Part shown: positions 14,644 through 18,379 of the stretch, one piece after another
How positions within the stretch are numbered: position 1 is the stretch's first letter
How the letters are laid out: every line of letters begins with the position of its first letter
The notes under the pieces: generated by a model
The model's database searches: none
The model's input: the letters and a program-made list of their open reading frames with translations, nothing else
What the model was told of the DNA's origin: nothing
Made by a program: the position numbers and the translations under genes
NCBI GenBank assembly: GCA_049965935.1
Contig: JBMFVP010000030.1
Coordinates: 1 to 18,379 of the forward strand
Direction of reading: 5' to 3'
DNA length: 18,379 nucleotides
Source: Thermocladium sp049965935
Lineage (GTDB): Archaea; Thermoproteota; Thermoprotei; Thermoproteales; Thermocladiaceae

Positions 14644-15513
14644 ATGAATGAGGTACTAGTCGCATTATCAACTCCTTTCCTAAATGGCAAACTGAATAAA
14701 GAGGGATTAATTAATCATGTTGAGTCATTGATTAAGGCTGGAGTGGATGGGTTCTTCCTATTAGGAACCACGGGCCTTGGCATGGTTATGTCTACCGATG
14801 AGAAACGGGAGGTAATGAATGCAGTTAAGGAGGTAGCTGGACGAAAAAAATTGATAGCCCATGTGGGCGCAGCAGTAATTGATGATGTAATCAAGACAGC
14901 GCAAGATGCGGCTAAGCTTGAATTGGATGCAGTAGCATCAGTGCCCCCAATATATTATAAACCAGATGAACCTACATTGATTAAGTATTACACTAAAATA
15001 AGGGAAACCTCCGGTCTACCTGTATACATCTATAATATACCACAAAACAGTGGATTCAATGTGACCCCAAGTCACGCTGCCCAAATGCGGACAATAATAG
15101 CTGGGGTCAAGGATAGCACTGGAGATATTGGACAAGTAGCCGGTTTTGTGGATCTAGGTCTCGAGGTGTTTAACGGAGCCGATCATGCTATACTTCCATC
15201 CCTAGTTGTAGGTGCTCATGGAGCTGTATCCGCTATGGCTAATGTGGTTCCAGAGCTAGAGATAAAGCTATTTAGGGAATATAATGCAAATAATTTTAAT
15301 AAGGCAATGGATATTCAACGCACAATAACTAGGGTACGCGATATAATAAAGAAGTACCCTACCCCCGCGGCTTATTACTGGGCAGCTTCTGTGCTTAGGG
15401 GATACGAATTAGGGGATGTCAAGGAACCACTTAGGGTTTTGAGCGATGAGGAGAAAAATGCATTGAAGAAAGAATTAGATGATTTAACTCACTCCGGAGG
15501 AATCTCCTTATAG
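14644..15513 (+). CDS. kdgA: 2-keto-3-deoxygluconate (KDG/KDPG) aldolase-type protein, DapA superfamily
   Basis: The product is a 289-residue class I aldolase TIM barrel. Schiff-base Lys156 sits in GVKDSTGD (154-161) and Tyr130 in YIYNIP (128-133). The substrate loop is GTTGLG (41-46), as in archaeal KDG aldolases, rather than the GTTGES of dihydrodipicolinate synthases. Archaeal KdgA splits KDG to pyruvate and glyceraldehyde, and KDPG to pyruvate and glyceraldehyde-3-phosphate, in the Entner-Doudoroff pathway. Catalytic residue numbers match those of the Sulfolobus enzyme to within one. No other Entner-Doudoroff gene is adjacent, so N-acetylneuraminate-lyase-like or related keto-acid aldolase activity remains possible. 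Its last 25 bp overlap the 3' end of the convergent permease gene. Confidence 0.8.
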   Translation: MNEVLVALSTPFLNGKLNKEGLINHVESLIKAGVDGFFLLGTTGLGMVMSTDEKREVMNAVKEVAGRKKLIAHVGAAVIDDVIKTAQDAAKLELDAVASVPPIYYKPDEPTLIKYYTKIRETSGLPVYIYNIPQNSGFNVTPSHAAQMRTIIAGVKDSTGDIGQVAGFVDLGLEVFNGADHAILPSLVVGAHGAVSAMANVVPELEIKLFREYNANNFNKAMDIQRTITRVRDIIKKYPTPAAYYWAASVLRGYELGDVKEPLRVLSDEEKNALKKELDDLTHSGGISL

Positions 15514-16982
15514 GCAAGCGATATATCTATGCCTTCCTTCTTAGAATAATGCCTACGCATTACAGCATATATGCCTAGTCCAGCTATGAATGTGGCTATC
15601 TCTACACCATAAGCTAACCAATTGCCTCCCCATATGCTGGGATATTCAAGGAATTGGTAAGTTATGAACGCGAACACTATTGCCGTCAGGGCACCGGCTA
15701 TTATTAGCAATTTATGGCCACTACGTAACCCATGCTTTACAGCAGCTGCGCCAACCGCCAAGTAATATATCATTGCTGCGACCACGGCTCCATATAATGC
15801 GGTAAATGTTCCATAAAAATACGCCGCGGCAATTATCAATACCGTAGTTATCGCTAGATCCATAATATGGGCAGCAATCGGCGAGTGGAATCTAGGGCTA
15901 ACATACGACATGACCTCAGGCAAGTACCTGTCGAGGCCCATGGCCATTATATACCTCGCCACTACGACTACTCCATATGCTAATACCGCTATCTCCCAAG
16001 TGAAGGACCCAATAATTAATAGCCAGGACACAATTGGATTATGGGCGGCAGCTATCGCCACTGTCCAGAAATTAATTGCATAGTTAACATTTGAATTGGA
16101 TAAGGCAGCCGTCACAAATGGATAACTTAGGCCATAATACATAGAGGCTATTGCCATCGTCAATAAAATGAATGTTATCACGGATGCGAGCACTACATTG
16201 AGTTTCAATGCTCCTTTACCCCTTATCTCGGATGAGATGGATGGGCCAGCTTGTATCCAGGGATAAATGAATATGGCAAAGAATGGGATCATCATGATGG
16301 TATTAAATAGATTAAAGGTTGATCCATTATATGACCCAGCAATGCTCTGATAATTATAACCGCTGGGCAACAATGAATTAACTGCATTAACTAAATTAGT
16401 TCTGCCAGCAGTAATATAGATTATTATCGCCGCTATCAATGCGGCCAGTGAGACTAATGTGAGGGCCGTGATTAAGCGGAATCCATATCTTGGCTTAAAA
16501 ATATTGATTAATACTATTGCTGCAAATGATGCAACTCCAACCAGTATAGTGCCAAGCGTGCTTGTTAGGAATGGTATATTTACTCCAATTGCAAGGAGTG
16601 AACTATAGAGCGTCGGCGATGCGGATAAAGAAACTAGTGCAAAGTATGCCAGAGACTCCACGACAAATGCTAAGGCGAGTGAGCCTCCTATGGCGCCCCC
16701 GAATGCACGTGACAACCAGATGTAATCTCCCCCGGCTCTAGGCATCTTAGTTACCAGTATCGTATATACTATTATTTGCGGAATAGATAATGCAAATGCA
16801 ATTATTGAGGAAACAATTAGGTTCACGCCCTCTATGCTGGGCAGAAGCATCATTGTATAGCCGAGAACCGCTAGAGCAACTCCCATTGACATATCTGAGA
16901 TATTTATTGAAATGGCATCCAAGAGGCCGGCTTCCTTCACCAAGCCCGTGGATTCGCGAGCAAAGATTTTCTTATTATCCAT
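15489..16982 (-). CDS. APC-superfamily amino acid permease
   Basis: This 497-residue integral membrane protein has about 12-14 helices. A short cytosolic N-terminus carries the familiar STGLVKEAGLLDAISIN start (8-24), and the family-typical MPRAGGDYIWLSRAFGG follows the second helix (about 79-95). APC permeases take up amino acids or amines by cation symport or exchange; the substrate cannot be read from the sequence. The ATG is preceded by TTTTAAA about 28 nt upstream, and farther up lies a perfect AT-rich inverted repeat that might be an operator. It overlaps kdgA tail to tail by 25 bp, so transcription of each gene runs into the other. Confidence 0.92.
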   Translation of the reverse strand: MDNKKIFARESTGLVKEAGLLDAISINISDMSMGVALAVLGYTMMLLPSIEGVNLIVSSIIAFALSIPQIIVYTILVTKMPRAGGDYIWLSRAFGGAIGGSLALAFVVESLAYFALVSLSASPTLYSSLLAIGVNIPFLTSTLGTILVGVASFAAIVLINIFKPRYGFRLITALTLVSLAALIAAIIIYITAGRTNLVNAVNSLLPSGYNYQSIAGSYNGSTFNLFNTIMMIPFFAIFIYPWIQAGPSISSEIRGKGALKLNVVLASVITFILLTMAIASMYYGLSYPFVTAALSNSNVNYAINFWTVAIAAAHNPIVSWLLIIGSFTWEIAVLAYGVVVVARYIMAMGLDRYLPEVMSYVSPRFHSPIAAHIMDLAITTVLIIAAAYFYGTFTALYGAVVAAMIYYLAVGAAAVKHGLRSGHKLLIIAGALTAIVFAFITYQFLEYPSIWGGNWLAYGVEIATFIAGLGIYAVMRRHYSKKEGIDISLAYKEIPPE

Positions 16983-17006
16983 ATAATTAACTAACTAAAT
17001 TTGGTT

Positions 17007-17013
17007 TTTAAAA
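17007..17013 (-). promoter_or_regulatory. TATA-like box for the APC permease gene
   Basis: TTTTAAA on the minus strand, centred about 28 nt upstream of the ATG at 16982, in a very AT-rich stretch. Confidence 0.5.
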
Positions 17014-17045
17014 TTTTTGAATAAAATGAAAATATTGCAAGACAT

Positions 17046-17067
17046 AATTTAAATAAATATTTAAATT
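17046..17067. promoter_or_regulatory. Perfect AT-rich inverted repeat upstream of the permease promoter
   Basis: Two 10-bp arms, AATTTAAATA and TATTTAAATT, are separated by two bases. The repeat sits 33-60 bp upstream of the permease TATA box, a place where archaeal activators or repressors can bind. In such AT-rich DNA, chance symmetry is a fair alternative. Confidence 0.3.
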
Positions 17068-17230
17068 CAAACGATTTAAACAAATAAATAAATTAACTCG
17101 AAAAGAGTATCATTAAAAATAAAGAATCAACTGCTAGGGAAAAGCATAACGCCGGAAAGCATAGCACACCTAAAATCCAACTAATCCCTTAACTCACCTA
17201 TCTAGTCACACCTCTTGCTTCTGAGCTCCT

Positions 17231-17247
17231 AGGTAAGACTCTTACCT
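17231..17247. repeat. 17-bp perfect palindrome in the non-coding gap before the small membrane protein
   Basis: AGGTAAGA-C-TCTTACCT has 8-bp arms around one base. It lies in a GC-richer block (about 17200-17282) of the 314-bp gap between the permease start and the small membrane protein's stop, in otherwise AT-rich DNA. The block could be an RNA hairpin, an operator or a mobile-element relic. The rest of the gap shows no gene. Confidence 0.4.
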
Positions 17248-17296
17248 GCTTCTAATGAGAGAGCTACGCCACGGGTAAACACGCCGCATCTATTTA

Positions 17297-17827
17297 TCAT
17301 TGATTCATGCTGGGAGATTGTTTTGAACGCGGCTTAATTAATGCACCTATTATAGCAATTATTAATCCAATTATGAATACTGCACCTCCTATGAATAACA
17401 TGAATATAAATGGTGTGGCGCTCTCGAGGGAATTCGCTGGGATCACGGAATACCCATACTTAACGATGGTTGGCGTAGTGTAATTATTAACTAAGCCTAA
17501 CATAATTGTGGAATTAGTCTCGGCTATAAATGATAAGATATACATCCCCGAAACAGAAGCCGACTGCGTAGCCGTATTTATACTGCTTAATGGCCTATTC
17601 ATAGAATCATTATAAATCAACATTATTAATGAGGGGGCCCTAGTTATGGTTACGTTTATCTTAATGGCGCTGCCCGGCTTCAGCGGCACTGGTTCCCCAA
17701 GCAACGTTTTATTCACTGAACTAATTAAGGGGCTTAATTCTCTTGGTATATAGTAAAATGAAATAGCCACTAATACTATGCCGACGAGCAATAATGCGAG
17801 ACCTATAATTAAAATGTTCTTTCTCAT
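17297..17827 (-). CDS. Small two-helix membrane protein with a glycosylatable external domain
   Basis: The 176-residue product has an N-terminal hydrophobic helix (4-27), an external beta-rich domain (about 30-135) and a C-terminal membrane helix (138-163) ending in a basic tail (KPRSK). The external part carries five Asn-X-Ser/Thr sites (Asn39, 58, 73, 105, 115), as expected for an archaeal surface-exposed domain. Positive residues flank both helices, so both termini are probably cytosolic. The family is not recognised and no partner gene is visible. A TATA-like box about 27 nt upstream supports the ATG at 17827. Confidence 0.75.
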   Translation of the reverse strand: MRKNILIIGLALLLVGIVLVAISFYYIPRELSPLISSVNKTLLGEPVPLKPGSAIKINVTITRAPSLIMLIYNDSMNRPLSSINTATQSASVSGMYILSFIAETNSTIMLGLVNNYTTPTIVKYGYSVIPANSLESATPFIFMLFIGGAVFIIGLIIAIIGALIKPRSKQSPSMNQ

Positions 17828-17850
17828 GGGCTAAGAATACGTTAATGCAT

Positions 17851-17857
17851 TATTATA
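17851..17857 (-). promoter_or_regulatory. TATA-like box for the small membrane protein
   Basis: TATAATA on the minus strand, centred about 27 nt upstream of the ATG at 17827. Confidence 0.55.
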
Positions 17858-17900
17858 CTTTTTCACTACGCCGAAATCCATCAATAGTATTGAGAGAATT

Positions 17901-18000
17901 TGGCGCCGGGGCCGGGATTTGAACCCGGGCCCCCTTTCGGGGATGGGATGTCAGGCCATGGACTCCAGTCCCACGCCTTGGGCCGCTCGGCCACCCCGGC
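17901..18000 (-). tRNA. tRNA-Ser (anticodon GGA) with a 13-nt intron and encoded CCA
   Basis: Read from 18000 down: acceptor GCCGGGG pairs with CCCCGGC, then discriminator G and an encoded CCA (17901-17903). The D stem is GCC/GGC, and the anticodon stem is TGGGA/TCCCA. A long variable arm, CCCC-GAAA-GGGG, marks a class II tRNA, and the T arm is CCGGG-TTCAAAT-CCCGG. The anticodon GGA reads serine UCC/UCU codons. The two anticodon-stem strands are separated by 13 bases more than a 7-nt loop allows, which indicates an intron (17950-17962). The mature length is 87 nt with CCA. Confidence 0.93.
17950..17962 (-). other. tRNA-Ser intron at canonical position 37/38
   Basis: The 13-nt insert leaves a loop CTGGAGA in the mature tRNA. 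A bulge-helix-bulge can be drawn: anticodon-loop bases CTGG pair with intron CCTG (three pairs and one U-U mismatch), leaving 3-nt bulges AGT and ACA with the cuts inside them. The inner loop is very small, so this is a relaxed form of the splicing motif. Confidence 0.7.
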
Positions 18001-18028
18001 ATTGCCTTGTTCACTCTCGTTGGAGCAA

Positions 18029-18036
18029 TTTTTAAG
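18029..18036 (-). promoter_or_regulatory. TATA-like box of the tRNA-Ser gene
   Basis: CTTAAAAA on the minus strand, about 33 nt upstream of the first tRNA base, leaving room for a leader of about 5-8 nt. Confidence 0.5.
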
Positions 18037-18302
18037 TATTATTCAATAAGAAGAGACGCATTATCCTGCCTCCTGTCCTAAAGGTTTCCAAAATCTAATG
18101 TATTTCCATTATATTAGTTCACTCTCCTTAATATCCTTGATGTTAATGGTATAATCAATCCTCATCGCAAAAAACTCGCATCCTGATTAATCAATTTAGG
18201 GCACGATCGAATCTCACTTATCTAATGGGATCGCTTATCGTTCTTCTTGGCCGGCTTTCTATTACTTAGCCCTTACTACCATATAATGATAATTCTTCAT
18301 TA
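18037..18302. other. Gap with no supported gene
   Basis: About 265 bp between the tRNA promoter and the last repeat. No long open frame occurs on either strand. Two tiny minus-strand frames are visible: a 12-codon frame from the ATG at 18300, just below the repeat's GGAGGAGGT, and a frame starting MRIDYTINIKDIKESELI in the middle of the gap. Neither can be supported as a gene. Confidence 0.5.
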
Positions 18303-18379
18303 CTGACCTCCTCCCCGCCATAAATGGCGAGGGTTCCCCGAGGTCTGGAGGGTTACGCCCCTTTATTGGGCGCTACTCC
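18303..18379 (-). repeat. Hairpin repeat copy D (IS605 right-end/omega-RNA-like), most complete, cut by window edge
   Basis: On the minus strand two stem-loops follow each other: CGCCC-AATAAAG-GGGCG (18356-18372) and CGCCA-TTTA-TGGCG (18316-18329), then GGGAGGAGGTCAG. The stretch CTCGGGGAACCC between them also occurs at bases 1-12. Two hairpins followed by a GAGGTCAG end resemble the 3' part of TnpB omega-RNAs in archaeal IS200/IS605 elements. The matching tnpB would lie beyond 18379. Confidence 0.6.

Noticed and set aside
14490..14690. 66-codon minus-strand frame over the kdgA start
   Set aside because: It covers the kdgA promoter and start antisense and has no motif.
14644..15513. Dihydrodipicolinate synthase (dapA)
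   Set aside because: The loop is GTTGLG rather than GTTGES, and the Tyr130/Lys156 pattern fits archaeal KDG aldolases better.
17199..17282. Second tRNA gene suggested by GTAGCTC-like text on the minus strand
   Set aside because: No acceptor stem, T arm or anticodon arm can be folded; only the palindrome stands out.
1..18379. CRISPR array, plasmid origin, provirus, or toxin-antitoxin/defence system
   Set aside because: No regularly spaced direct repeats, integrase, Cas, replication or recognisable toxin-antitoxin genes were seen.

Overview
The window looks like chromosome of a hyperthermophilic or thermoacidophilic archaeon of the Thermoproteota. A member of the Thermoproteales such as Caldivirga, Vulcanisaeta or Thermocladium is a guess from gene content and base composition, not a placement. 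The archaeal signs are TATA-like boxes about 25-28 nt upstream of start codons (so many transcripts should be leaderless), GTG and TTG starts, a tRNA-Ser with a tiny intron after position 37, a stomatin/NfeD protease pair, a KDG-type aldolase and a molybdenum aldehyde-oxidoreductase operon.

Layout. Bases 1-40 hold a decayed hairpin repeat. Next are a stand-alone class II glutamine amidotransferase (-) and a divergent crotonase (+). Positions 6861-1737 (-) form a tightly coupled five-gene operon: large Mo subunit, FAD subunit, [2Fe-2S] subunit, XdhC-like chaperone and MocA-like nucleotidyltransferase. Then come a hairpin repeat (6997-7044), a DUF72 protein (-), a 450-bp gap with a possible gene relic, a small protein with a degenerate HExxH-like motif (+), and histidyl-tRNA synthetase (-), which is divergent from an EamA transporter (+) over one shared TATA box. 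The stomatin and NfeD-type protease pair (-), two small orphan genes and a third hairpin repeat (13751-13798) follow. After a second gene relic comes a KDG aldolase (+), whose 3' end overlaps that of an APC amino-acid permease (-). The window ends with an AT-rich gap, a small membrane protein (-), tRNA-Ser(GGA) (-) and a fourth hairpin repeat (-) that runs off the end.

How the genes fit together. The Mo operon encodes a complete three-subunit hydroxylase and two of its maturation factors. The large subunit lacks the CO-dehydrogenase signature, so an aldehyde (for example glyceraldehyde) oxidoreductase is more likely. With the nearby KDG aldolase, which releases glyceraldehyde and pyruvate, this suggests a non-phosphorylative or branched Entner-Doudoroff route; that link is inference. 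The stomatin and protease form the known membrane quality-control pair.

Nothing here is a clear new multigene system. The most interesting non-coding signal is the four-copy hairpin family ending in GAGGTCAG, two copies of which lie at the window edges. It resembles right-end/omega-RNA sequences of IS200/IS605 (TnpB) elements, but no transposase or TnpB gene is present. Other points worth checking are the missing standard start for the XdhC N-terminus, the bidirectional TATA box, the tRNA intron, and two proteins (crotonase, HLYSH protein) that lack expected catalytic residues.
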